DNA of 12,413 nt from Candidatus Omnitrophota bacterium (lineage in GTDB: Bacteria > Verrucomicrobiota > Verrucomicrobiia > Limisphaerales > UBA1319). Of the stretch, positions 1 to 8,244 are shown one piece after another. Made by a program: the position numbers and the translations under genes. The DNA lies in the NCBI GenBank assembly GCA_023473405.1, contig JAMCZD010000307.1, positions 1-12,413 of the forward strand, read 5' to 3'. The first letter of the stretch is position 1, and the number at the start of each line of letters is the position of its first letter. The notes below the pieces were generated by a model. That model had not been told where the DNA came from, did no database searches, and saw only the letters and a program-made list of their open reading frames with translations.

Positions 1-3000
1 CGCAATCCTTGATCTCGTCAGGAATTTTATAACGCTGTACCCGGGCGATGAGGCGTTGAATATTTTGCTGGGATCGACATCGGCCCCGTTGATCGAGGTA
101 AAGGCGACCGAAAAGAACTGATAAGGGAACCCTGCAATGGCCGGTTGCACCTCAACGGGGGCACCGGCGACGTGGAATTGCGGATGGACCGGCCAAATGG
201 TTCGACCGACGACCGTGATCACCTTGGTAGTATTGGTTGCCTCGGTCGTAAGCGGCCATTTCACAATCGCCGTTACGGGACGCACCCCGTATAGTTTGCT
301 TTCCGCCAGGCTCCAATCGAAGGAGTTTAGGTTATCGCTGTCCTGGTAGTCTTGCTCCAGAACAACAATCATGGGTTGGCCGATGGCGCCTCCGTTTGTC
401 AGTGTGACGCTTTGCGCCTCGGGCGGGATGGGAACCGGTTGGCCGATGGTCCATGTATTGTACTCGTAACGGGGTGTGGCGTCGAGCCGTGCCAGGAAAA
501 TATCCTTGGGATTGTTGGAAACCAATTGGACATAACCGATCAGAATTGTGCTCTGGTAACTTCCGGACACCGTGACCATGCCCGAGGCGTCCACCGACGC
601 CGAACCGCATTGTTCCGTTCCCTGGGCGCCGATCTTCCTGATCCAGTTGCAGACGCCGGACCCCGTCTCGAGCTGAGCGATAAAGACATCGGTGCTTCCG
701 GACGAGATCAAGGATTGCGTGCCCCACTGTGTCGTAACGGAGAAATCGCCGGTCACATAGACATGATTGGCAGCATCAACCGCCGCCGAAGCGCCATTGC
801 CGGCACCGCCCTGGGCATACCAGACCGCAATACCTTGCGAGGTCAATTTGAGCAGGAACAAATTCGCCGCGGTGCCGGTGTTCAGGTCACTCCAACTGCC
901 ATCATAGTCTGCCGTGCCGCTAAATTGCCCAAGCAGGTAGAGTTGGCCCGAGTTGTCAATTGCCAGCGCCAGGCCGGCATCGGTGCCGCTGCCGCCGCCG
1001 CGTTTTGCCACAAGCCATGTGCCATCGGTATTCAATTTGGCCACGAATAAATCCGTGTCCCCCCTCGCGCTTAGGGAATAAGAGCCAAACCCAACGCTAT
1101 TACCAAATTGCCCGGCAAGATACACATTGTCCTCAGAGTCAGTAACCAGGGTATTGGCGGCATCGTTGACGCCGGAACCGCATGCGGCTCGGGCCCAAAG
1201 CCAGTTGCCGGCGGCGTCCAACTTGGCAACCAGGATATCGGGAGTTCCGTTCGACGAGCTAAGCGTGTTGGTTCCGAACGTTGCTGTGCCGGCAAACTGG
1301 CCGGCAAGGTATAGGTTGCCGTTGGTACCCGCGGCCAGGGCGTTGGCGCGATCGATTCCCGCGCCGCCAACGGCTTGAGCCCATAGCCATGTATCACCAG
1401 TGCGATTCAGCTTGGCCACAAATAGGTTCGTGTTGTTCCCAGCATTCAGGTCCGCCCCCATCCGGACCAGTCCGCTGAATTGGCCCGCGATATAGACATT
1501 TCGTTCCGCATCGACGGATATCGCCCTGATTTCCTGGAACCCGCCCGCGCTTAGGGGAATATTCGTTGCCCAAAGCCAATCGCCGCCCTTGTTCAACTTG
1601 GCAACAAACGCATTGCTGCTCGAACCACCGGCGGCCGTGAGCGTTGAGCGAAAATTGGCTGAGCCGGAGAACAAGCCGGCCAGGTAGACATTGCCATCGG
1701 TATCGACGGCATGACTGGGACTGGACGATTCACCCCCGGTGATTTTGGTGGATACAGGCCAGCCATAGCCAAACACGGGTGTGGTGAAGGTAAGGGTGGA
1801 GCCGTAATTGGTGCCGGCTTGGTTATAAGCTACCAACCGGTAGTAATACGCGGTTCCCGGTTCGAGGTCTTCAAGCTGATGTGCGAAAGCCAGATAATTC
1901 TGGCCGGAGCCAACACTCTGAAACGGCGTCTTGCCATCCAGGTTATCGGCGGTCTGGCCCCATTGGTAGTAGGCCACCGTGTCATCGCCGCAGGGATTTG
2001 CCAGGCCATTCAGCGTCGCTTTCGTTGCCAGCACCGGCGTTGCCGGTTGGGTGGTGACCAATGGGAAGGTGATTTCGGCCCCAGACATGGCGTAGAAAGC
2101 GCCATTCACCAGGGTTGCATTGAAGTGGTTCGTGCCGTAATCGACCGCCATGCTTCCTGATCCTTCATCGAATCGATAGTAGGCTACCAGGCCCGCTTCA
2201 TCGCCGTTCAGGCGCCGGTGCATGTTATCTTGAATCTCGCTCGCGCTACGGGCGGTATTCCAAATGCGCACCTCGTCGATCTGGCCGTTCAGGTAAGCGC
2301 CACTGCCCAGATTCTGGCTGTCACCCAGCCCGAACCCGTAATAAATCCCATAGCTCGATGAAGACTCCCAGGGGGCATCGCGGTCCAGATTTGTGATCTT
2401 GTTTGCCGACTCGACTCCGTTGAGGAAACCATCCAATACTTTGGCGGTGCGGTCATACCTTAGAACCACATGATTCCAGGTGCCGAACGCCACGCTGCCA
2501 AATATTAACAGGGGTGACTGCCAGACCCGCACCCGCACTTCGCCATTGCTCAGGATTTCAATCTGGCTGTCATACCAGGTTGACAGATTCGCCAAAGCCC
2601 GTTCATCAACAATGATTCCCGCCGCGTTGGCGAGGAACCAGAGCTCGATGGTGACGGTTTCATTGGGAAAAGCGGAGCGAAGATTCGGGGTCAATATATA
2701 GTCGTTGCGGCCGTCGAGGCACGCCCCCCAGAGAGGGCCTGGAAACGGCATGGTGAAGTCGCGATTTGCCCCATAACTGGCGCCGTTCGTGTTGGAAGCA
2801 ACCATCCGGTAATGATAGGTCGTGCCCGAGTAAAGATTGGTAACAAGGTTGATTACCGGGGTGGCCTCGAGACTGACGGGTAATATCTGCGGGTCCGTTA
2901 TTTTTTGGTAATCGGGGGCGGCACCGGTAAAGACGCTTGGCGGGATTACCTGTTTCGATATGCCTGGACCGGTATATGACAACACGAGGGAACCCGGTCC

Positions 3001-5886
3001 ACCCTCCTCGAAATACTCGAGGACAAACGGATGGTTGCCTTCCTCGATATCGACTCTACCGTTCCTTTCCTCCGTTCCGTGGCCACCATCGTTGTTTACC
3101 ACCAGTTGTCCGTCCAGGTAGAAGAGCGATCCATCATCACTCGATGTATAGAAGGTATAGGTTCCGGCGTTGGTAATGAGTAATTGCCCGGTAAAACGCG
3201 CGGCAAATTGATCCGCCGGCCCCGACGGCCAAAGGGCGCCCGGTATGCTCGGGTTGTTGATATTTGAGAAGGTCGAAACCAGGTCCGGGATGCGATTGGG
3301 AAAATCAATGTCACGCATGCTGCCGGGAATAAATCCAATGTAATAATAGCTCACTTCCAATGGTAATCCCTCCCCATACTCGAAATAAGTCTCCGTGGGC
3401 GTTGCACCGTCGCCTTTAGCCGTCCCCAGTAAGAGGACATTGCCATAGAGGACGTTCGTTGGGGACTGCGTGACCGCCACGGGCAGGCTGACCGGCGAGG
3501 TCGAGACCACGCGCGCGGGTTCGTTAACCAGGAGACCGTGAAGAGCCTGACTGGCGGAGTCCGTCAATACGCCTCCCGCACCTTCGTCCATGCGATAGTA
3601 GGCAACCAGGTTCGGTTCGTCCCCGGTCAGCCGGGCATTCCAGTTTTGGCGGATTTGCGCCTCGGTTCGAGCGACCTTCCAAAGACGGAATTCATCCAGT
3701 TCGCCATCGAAAAAATATCCCCCCTGCGTCTGTCCAAGGATAAGATTGTAATTGCCCGCAGACCGGGCACTGGCACCATTTTTCCAACTTACCGGCTCGC
3801 CATTGTGGTAGATGCGCATGTAACTGCCTGATACACTTGAAACGAAGGCCCAATGATGCCAGGTGCCCACGAGGGACGTCGGCGGGACATAAGTGAGCCG
3901 CCCGCTGCCGCCGGCATTGCCGAAGTCCCAATACACAATCCCGTCACCCCAAGGAACATGCGCCAGCAAACGGTTGCCGCCCTGATCCGGTTCGAGGCTG
4001 AAAGTGGCACAGATCTTCAATGTGTGCAGCCGCTCCCAGAATTCCACAGTAACTTCGGTGGTCGGCAGATTAGTACGCAGCGCCGTCGCCGCCACGCGGG
4101 CATAGCCATTGAACCCGTCGAAGTCCAGTGCCGCGCCCCGGTTTGGACTGGGGGTGGCAAAACTCTGGTTCTGTCCGAATACGATGCCATCGGCGCTGAG
4201 CGCGACGGCTCGGTAATGATACATCGTGCCCGGGACCAGGTTTGTGAGCATGGCCGAAACAGCCGTTGAAGAAGCGTATTGAGCGCCGTTTATCAAGGCT
4301 GCATCCTGGTGGTTTGGGCTGGAATCAACAATCACGTCGCCATTGACTTCATCAAACCGCCATTCGGCTGCCAGGGCGTCGTAATTGGGATGTGCGGACG
4401 TGGCGGGAACGTTCATCCAGGCCCGGATGGTGCCCGGGTCCAAGGCGGCATTCCAAAGGCGGATATCGTCGTACAGGACGTTGGCATAGCCATTCTGGGA
4501 CCAATTGCTGCGTCCGATATAGTTCTTGGATCGGGTAATGCTGTTCGGTGACCAGACGGTTCCCGATGCCCAGGCCGCACCGTTCAGGTAAAGGATTGCC
4601 GTGCCTCCGCCCAGGGTACAGGCCACGTGTGACCATTGATTAAGCGGTAATGGGGTGGGGGAGGATAAGCCATAGGCCGTTGATCCATGACGAACCTCAA
4701 ATCTCACAATCCCTGTTGTCCCGGATGAAAATGCCAATAATACATTATCCGAGTCCGGCCCATTGCCGAAATCAATCAGGCGCGACCAATTATTGTAACT
4801 CCGCGGATACACCCAGGCTTCGATGGATAAGTCCCCATTGAACCATACCCCGGACGGGGCCTGTACGTGGTCATCCACACCATCCAGAGCAAGAACCGAA
4901 TTGGTCCCTATCACCACCTCGGGCGACGTGGTGGCGCTGTAGGCCGGACGGCAACCGGGAGCCCACATAATGTCGCCCGATAAGACCCCCGTGTGTCCGT
5001 TGCCGCTGGCATCCTCCGTGGTAGCGCCGCTTCCTTCGTCAAGCGGCCAATAGGCGCGCAATTGGCTGTATTTGGGATGACTCGGCGTGATCGGGTTGGT
5101 CGACAAATCCAAAAGCTCGGCCGGAGTCAGGGCATCATTCCAAACGGTGACCTCATCCATTTGCCCGCGGAAGTAAGAGTTGTAAAAGCCCAGCGAAACC
5201 GGTTGCGTTGTCGATGGCGCGCCGGGTGTGCCTGTCCACCCGCGACTGGCTCTTAAGGTCCCGTCCACATAGACTCGCCCCCCGCTGGCATCGACCACAA
5301 AAGAAACATGATGCCATTGGCCATCGTCCACGCTGCCTGCAATGAGGCCATCGCTCGTCCCGTCCCAGACATAATTGGCATTGTTCCTGATATACCACGC
5401 CCGCACCTGGCCAGAGCGAATGAAAAGGTGCCAACCGTTCAGGGAACTGGAATAATACTTGTTGACTATTCCCGAGTCCATGTTGCTTTCCCCGGGACTG
5501 ATCTTGATCCAGGCGGTCACCGTCAGGGGATAAGCATTGAGCGAGTTGGCGTGCGGAATCGCGACCTTATCATTGAGCCCGTCGAACGACAAACCGGTCG
5601 AGCCGGGACCACACTCGAAATAATTGGTAACGGTAACCTGGTTGGTATCGATGATTGCATTCAAGGTCGCGTTCGTGCTGCCCACGCCGCTGGCGGGAAC
5701 TGATACGACCAATGGGATGCCCGGATCGGCGTGGACAATACCCCCGGCGATAGGCATAGCGCAAACCGCTGCCAGCAAAAGAAGGCCGGTGATTGAAATG
5801 GGCAACCCCCGACGCAATCCGCTTCGCAAAGAAGCGTTTTGCCGGCAAGGATTGTTGCTCGAATTGCAACGAAGTTCCGCATTCAT
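1..5886 (-). CDS. Giant secreted LamG/PA14/FN3/beta-propeller protein (C-terminus cut by window edge)
   Basis: The frame is open for 1962 codons from ATG 5886 to base 1, with no stop, so the gene continues outside the window. The start has an AGGA ribosome-binding site (5893-5896) six bases upstream and lies 15 bases after the preceding gene's stop. Residues 1-53 read as a long signal peptide (RR at 25-26, hydrophobic core about 30-49, cleavage likely after VHA53). Then come an FN3-like first half (57-95), LamG1 (about 96-262), LamG2 (about 330-492), an FN3 second half (541-581), LamG3 (about 583-747), an FN3 first half (800-840), PA14 (about 848-980), an FN3 second half (1004-1046), LamG4 (about 1054-1220), an intact FN3 (1274-1371), seven SBBP-type repeats (about 1372-1807) and a tail. 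Each LamG ends in a D-[ED]-[VIF]-x-[VLI]-W motif. LamG and PA14 domains commonly bind carbohydrate or protein ligands, so surface adhesion or polymer binding is inferred. The substrate is unknown and no catalytic residues are recognised. Confidence 0.93.
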   Translation of the reverse strand, partial: MNAELRCNSSNNPCRQNASLRSGLRRGLPISITGLLLLAAVCAMPIAGGIVHADPGIPLVVSVPASGVGSTNATLNAIIDTNQVTVTNYFECGPGSTGLSFDGLNDKVAIPHANSLNAYPLTVTAWIKISPGESNMDSGIVNKYYSSSLNGWHLFIRSGQVRAWYIRNNANYVWDGTSDGLIAGSVDDGQWHHVSFVVDASGGRVYVDGTLRASRGWTGTPGAPSTTQPVSLGFYNSYFRGQMDEVTVWNDALTPAELLDLSTNPITPSHPKYSQLRAYWPLDEGSGATTEDASGNGHTGVLSGDIMWAPGCRPAYSATTSPEVVIGTNSVLALDGVDDHVQAPSGVWFNGDLSIEAWVYPRSYNNWSRLIDFGNGPDSDNVLLAFSSGTTGIVRFEVRHGSTAYGLSSPTPLPLNQWSHVACTLGGGTAILYLNGAAWASGTVWSPNSITRSKNYIGRSNWSQNGYANVLYDDIRLWNAALDPGTIRAWMNVPATSAHPNYDALAAEWRFDEVNGDVIVDSSPNHQDAALINGAQYASSTAVSAMLTNLVPGTMYHYRAVALSADGIVFGQNQSFATPSPNRGAALDFDGFNGYARVAATALRTNLPTTEVTVEFWERLHTLKICATFSLEPDQGGNRLLAHVPWGDGIVYWDFGNAGGSGRLTYVPPTSLVGTWHHWAFVSSVSGSYMRIYHNGEPVSWKNGASARSAGNYNLILGQTQGGYFFDGELDEFRLWKVARTEAQIRQNWNARLTGDEPNLVAYYRMDEGAGGVLTDSASQALHGLLVNEPARVVSTSPVSLPVAVTQSPTNVLYGNVLLLGTAKGDGATPTETYFEYGEGLPLEVSYYYIGFIPGSMRDIDFPNRIPDLVSTFSNINNPSIPGALWPSGPADQFAARFTGQLLITNAGTYTFYTSSDDGSLFYLDGQLVVNNDGGHGTEERNGRVDIEEGNHPFVLEYFEEGGPGSLVLSYTGPGISKQVIPPSVFTGAAPDYQKITDPQILPVSLEATPVINLVTNLYSGTTYHYRMVASNTNGASYGANRDFTMPFPGPLWGACLDGRNDYILTPNLRSAFPNETVTIELWFLANAAGIIVDERALANLSTWYDSQIEILSNGEVRVRVWQSPLLIFGSVAFGTWNHVVLRYDRTAKVLDGFLNGVESANKITNLDRDAPWESSSSYGIYYGFGLGDSQNLGSGAYLNGQIDEVRIWNTARSASEIQDNMHRRLNGDEAGLVAYYRFDEGSGSMAVDYGTNHFNATLVNGAFYAMSGAEITFPLVTTQPATPVLATKATLNGLANPCGDDTVAYYQWGQTADNLDGKTPFQSVGSGQNYLAFAHQLEDLEPGTAYYYRLVAYNQAGTNYGSTLTFTTPVFGYGWPVSTKITGGESSSPSHAVDTDGNVYLAGLFSGSANFRSTLTAAGGSSSNAFVAKLNKGGDWLWATNIPLSAGGFQEIRAISVDAERNVYIAGQFSGLVRMGADLNAGNNTNLFVAKLNRTGDTWLWAQAVGGAGIDRANALAAGTNGNLYLAGQFAGTATFGTNTLSSSNGTPDILVAKLDAAGNWLWARAACGSGVNDAANTLVTDSEDNVYLAGQFGNSVGFGSYSLSARGDTDLFVAKLNTDGTWLVAKRGGGSGTDAGLALAIDNSGQLYLLGQFSGTADYDGSWSDLNTGTAANLFLLKLTSQGIAVWYAQGGAGNGASAAVDAANHVYVTGDFSVTTQWGTQSLISSGSTDVFIAQLETGSGVCNWIRKIGAQGTEQCGSASVDASGMVTVSGSYQSTILIGYVQLVSNNPKDIFLARLDATPRYEYNTWTIGQPVPIPPEAQSVTLTNGGAIGQPMIVVLEQDYQDSDNLNSFDWSLAESKLYGVRPVTAIVKWPLTTEATNTTKVITVVGRTIWPVHPQFHVAGAPVEVQPAIAGFPYQFFSVAFTSINGADVDPSKIFNASSPGYSVIKFLTRSRIA
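466..1770 (-). repeat. Seven coding repeats of about 62 codons (SBBP-type beta-propeller)
   Basis: The repeat unit has two landmarks: a [NQH]-[VL]-[YT]-[LIV]-x-G strand, and about 25-30 residues later a [FIL]-[VLI]-[AL]-[KQR]-L strand. The first landmark begins at nucleotides 1692, 1500, 1317, 1128, 945, 765 and 579 (residues 1399, 1463, 1524, 1587, 1648, 1708 and 1770). Spacings are 192, 183, 189, 183, 180 and 186 bases, all multiples of three, averaging 61.8 codons. Seven units match a seven-bladed propeller. Repeats 1-4 are close to each other ('NVYLAG', 'FVAKLN', 'WLWA'); 5-7 are more diverged, and the seventh has lost the Tyr of the core strand. The type resembles SBBP repeats in secreted bacterial proteins, which are thought to be structural or binding modules. 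Confidence 0.85.
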
Positions 5887-5892
5887 GGTGTG

Positions 5893-5896
5893 TCCT
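5893..5896 (-). promoter_or_regulatory. Ribosome-binding site of the giant gene
   Basis: AGGA reads on the minus strand six bases before ATG 5886, inside the 15-base gap after the upstream stop codon. It fixes the start of the giant gene. It also implies translation from a shared transcript, since the gap leaves no room for a separate promoter except inside the upstream gene. Confidence 0.75.
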
Positions 5897-5901
5897 GGAA
5901 A

Positions 5902-7818
5902 CTACGGATTGGGGGTTGGATTCAGAGTCGCGATATTGGCGGCGCGGCTGAGGCGAAAGTAACCCTGGACGTAAACCGGCAACTTATGGAGATTAACGAT
6001 TGTCTCGCGATAAACTCCTCCCATTATGGCGTAACCGTAATCGGGCGAGCTTGCCCCGTTCGGATCCTGGGCGCCGAATTCCAGCGTGATTTGGCGGGTT
6101 ACCGCATAAGCCTCCTTTCGCGCCGGGTCGGTGATCGGTTCAAATCGAACGTTCAGGTTGTCGTGATCGGGATGATATTTATGCTTAAAAGGATTTGTCG
6201 GCAGATCGGAATCGATGAACAGGGTGCCATCGAGTTTGTTGCTTATCGCGAAGCTGCCGGTTAGCTCGATGTAATTGGTTTGGCGTCCGTCAAAATCATA
6301 GCCAACGCTGCTCAAGCGACGTCCAACCGGGGTTCCATCCCGCAAAGAGGCCCCTTCGAATTGTGAGACCAACGATTCGTCGGTGAGCAAGACGTATTCA
6401 CCCGGCTTATCTACAACGTTGTAACCCCGGGCATCATTGGTGTAGGTGCCATTGCGCCACATTTGGATGACCTCCTTAAGCAGGCGGGCCTGGCCGTTGG
6501 TGTCCACATGTATGATGAGGCGCAAATTAAACTCTGAGGCGGTGGGGGTTGGGGCGCTGCCGGCCTCCTGACGTGTGACTTCCTGGGTTACTGGATTCGT
6601 GACCAGGACGCCCGAGTTGACCTCCGAAACGGAATTGATAGTCGCCGTCCCAATCCACAGGCCGGCGTGGGTCTTGGCTTCCTCCTGGCCGATATCATGC
6701 AGGCCGATAATGGATTGGAGGCTTATTTTCCCGCCGCCTTTATCGGCGCCTGCCTTTTCCAGTGCACTGGTCGAACTCGAGGAGACAAATTTTTCCGCCG
6801 TCGCCGGCAGCAAATAGCGGGTGCCGTGCCCGTCTCTGATGCCGAGCAGCGCGGTATAGGACGTGGAACCCATATCCGATCGGCGAATCGCCAAACGCCA
6901 GGTCACCCGATTATCGAGCGCCGATGATGGATAGGCTGCCAGGTTTAAGGTCTGTGGCAACGCCAGCGGTTCCCAGGTATAACCAGTCGAGCTCGAGAAT
7001 CGTTGAATCGAGAGCAACTGGGCAGCCGGCGGCGAGGCGTCTTCAACCGTCACACTCGAAGATTGCCCGAGTCGATTTGCAAAAACCAATTTCAGGCTTT
7101 CCAAGGTTTGGCCAAAGTCCAGGCCGTCGCCCATCTCGAGTTCCAATTCCAACGGTGCCGCGTAATCTGACGCTCCGCGGGTGTATACCCAGTAAGCCTC
7201 GCCCGATCGCATCGCGTCGCCCGGACTCACTAATCCCCATTTCCCGGTTGCGCTCAACCGGTAGATCTTTTCGAGCCGATTCGAAGAGGTGTTAAAGTGG
7301 GCCGGTGACGGCTTGAAAAAGGCTTGAAAAGTGGGTGGTGCGGCGGGGTCAATCGGGAAGCCGCGCAAGTTGTAGGCATCCGGCACCCATTTATCCGACT
7401 GGACGGATGGCCGGCCCGTTACGCTCCAGGTAACCGGTGTTGAACTATTCAAACAAACCAGGTAAGCCCGGTTGCCGATCAGATGGAAAAGTGTGTTCTG
7501 GAAGGACTCGATCCTATTGGTTGGCATAAACACCAGCCACTGGCTCCTATTCCAAATGGGTTCATCTGGGTCTTGAATAAAATCGACCGATGAATTCCTC
7601 GCTTGGTAAGTCCAGACACTGGTTATAGGAATTCCAGGGAATGCCGCGGTTAAGTCGCTGTTTGCGGGAGTCACTTCCAGCCAGACTGAGTTCCACCCCG
7701 GCTGAAGAAGAACACTTTGGGTGACGTCTTGGGCTTCCACTCCCCCATTCGCAAACCAACACACTGCGGCCGAGGCAAGACCAAGCCGGCTCCAATACCG
7801 CAAACGATTTGGTTTCAT
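5902..7818 (-). CDS. Secreted 638-residue partner protein of unknown function
   Basis: I chose ATG 7818 because it begins a clean signal peptide: MKPNRLRYWSRLG, a hydrophobic stretch at about 12-23, and cleavage after VEA29. The frame is also open up to a TTG at 7962, but that would add 48 charged residues in front of the signal. The ribosome-binding site is weak (GGGTG, 7822-7826). The mature protein starts with a hydrophobic 'LLQPGWNSVWLEV' segment, followed by a roughly 600-residue soluble region. Near residue 386 is 'GLWIGTATIN', then a stretch with 'LIIHVDTNGQARLLKEV', then a His/Asp cluster HKYHPDHDN (546-554) and a C-terminal 'YRETIVNLHKLPVYVQGYF' segment. I recall similar proteins beside large LamG proteins in Verrucomicrobiota, but know no assigned function. 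It is the first gene of the operon with the giant protein, so both are probably made together and exported. A role as assembly or anchoring partner is only inference. Confidence 0.88.
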   Translation of the reverse strand: MKPNRLRYWSRLGLASAAVCWFANGGVEAQDVTQSVLLQPGWNSVWLEVTPANSDLTAAFPGIPITSVWTYQARNSSVDFIQDPDEPIWNRSQWLVFMPTNRIESFQNTLFHLIGNRAYLVCLNSSTPVTWSVTGRPSVQSDKWVPDAYNLRGFPIDPAAPPTFQAFFKPSPAHFNTSSNRLEKIYRLSATGKWGLVSPGDAMRSGEAYWVYTRGASDYAAPLELELEMGDGLDFGQTLESLKLVFANRLGQSSSVTVEDASPPAAQLLSIQRFSSSTGYTWEPLALPQTLNLAAYPSSALDNRVTWRLAIRRSDMGSTSYTALLGIRDGHGTRYLLPATAEKFVSSSSTSALEKAGADKGGGKISLQSIIGLHDIGQEEAKTHAGLWIGTATINSVSEVNSGVLVTNPVTQEVTRQEAGSAPTPTASEFNLRLIIHVDTNGQARLLKEVIQMWRNGTYTNDARGYNVVDKPGEYVLLTDESLVSQFEGASLRDGTPVGRRLSSVGYDFDGRQTNYIELTGSFAISNKLDGTLFIDSDLPTNPFKHKYHPDHDNLNVRFEPITDPARKEAYAVTRQITLEFGAQDPNGASSPDYGYAIMGGVYRETIVNLHKLPVYVQGYFRLSRAANIATLNPTPNP

Positions 7819-8105
7819 AAACACCCATTCTAAAAGATCAACAGCCTCGCCACCCGACTTCCTTTTCCCCAGACGGCCTCCCCTTCCGACGAGAAGAGCG
7901 CCATCCCTTGAAAAATCACTTGGGCTCGGATATATCCATATGAACGAGTACCGGTCGGCCAAACTCTGACAAGCCTGGATGCATTAGCTGCTACGGTTAA
8001 CGGATTGTTTTTCTTTTACCGAACATTATGCGCAAATGCAATCCAAATCGAGCATTTTTGGGAATTAGGCCGTGAGACAAAAAGGGAATTTCCAAATCGG
8101 CAGTG

Positions 8106-8142
8106 CCGCGCCACAAATAGCAGACTGGAGAGTCCGCGCCAC
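8106..8142. repeat. Direct repeat CCGCGCCAC flanking a small hairpin
   Basis: CCGCGCCAC occurs at 8106-8114 and again at 8134-8142. Between and overlapping them lies an imperfect hairpin at 8120-8137 (GC-x-GACT, loop GGAG, AGTC-x-GC). Compact repeats with a hairpin in non-coding DNA suggest a member of a dispersed repeat family, but only one copy is visible here. Confidence 0.35.
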
Positions 8143-8210
8143 GGTTTTTCCCACCCGCCAGCATCGGTGAGGGGGGGCACCGGGCAACTGATGTGCCTCC
8201 TAAATAAAAT

Positions 8211-8244
8211 TGGTCATTGGTCATTCCTTAATAACCAATGACCA
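8211..8244 (-). terminator. Hairpin, possible terminator of the oxidoreductase gene
   Basis: TGGTCATTGGT (8211-8221) and ACCAATGACCA (8234-8244) form a perfect 11-bp stem with a 12-base loop. On the minus strand the stem is followed by ATTTTATTT, a short U-rich tract, and it lies about 200 bases after the oxidoreductase stop. The stem is AT-rich for an intrinsic terminator, and the left arm is itself a tandem TGGTCAT, so it could instead be a dispersed intergenic repeat. Both readings fit. Confidence 0.4.

Noticed and set aside
352..1050. 232-codon open frame on the plus strand
   Set aside because: It lies wholly antisense to the giant minus-strand gene, has no family resemblance, and follows from the codon use of that gene.
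466..1770. Regular 180-192-base spacing considered as a CRISPR-like or satellite array
   Set aside because: The repetition is at protein level with diverged DNA, in one open frame, and fits propeller blades.
7819..7962. N-terminal extension of the 638-residue protein from TTG 7962
   Set aside because: It would bury the signal peptide behind 48 mostly charged residues; ATG 7818 gives a standard signal peptide.
7997..8224. 75-codon open frame on the minus strand starting in the hairpin
   Set aside because: Starts inside the 11-bp inverted repeat, crosses the repeat region, and has no coding character.
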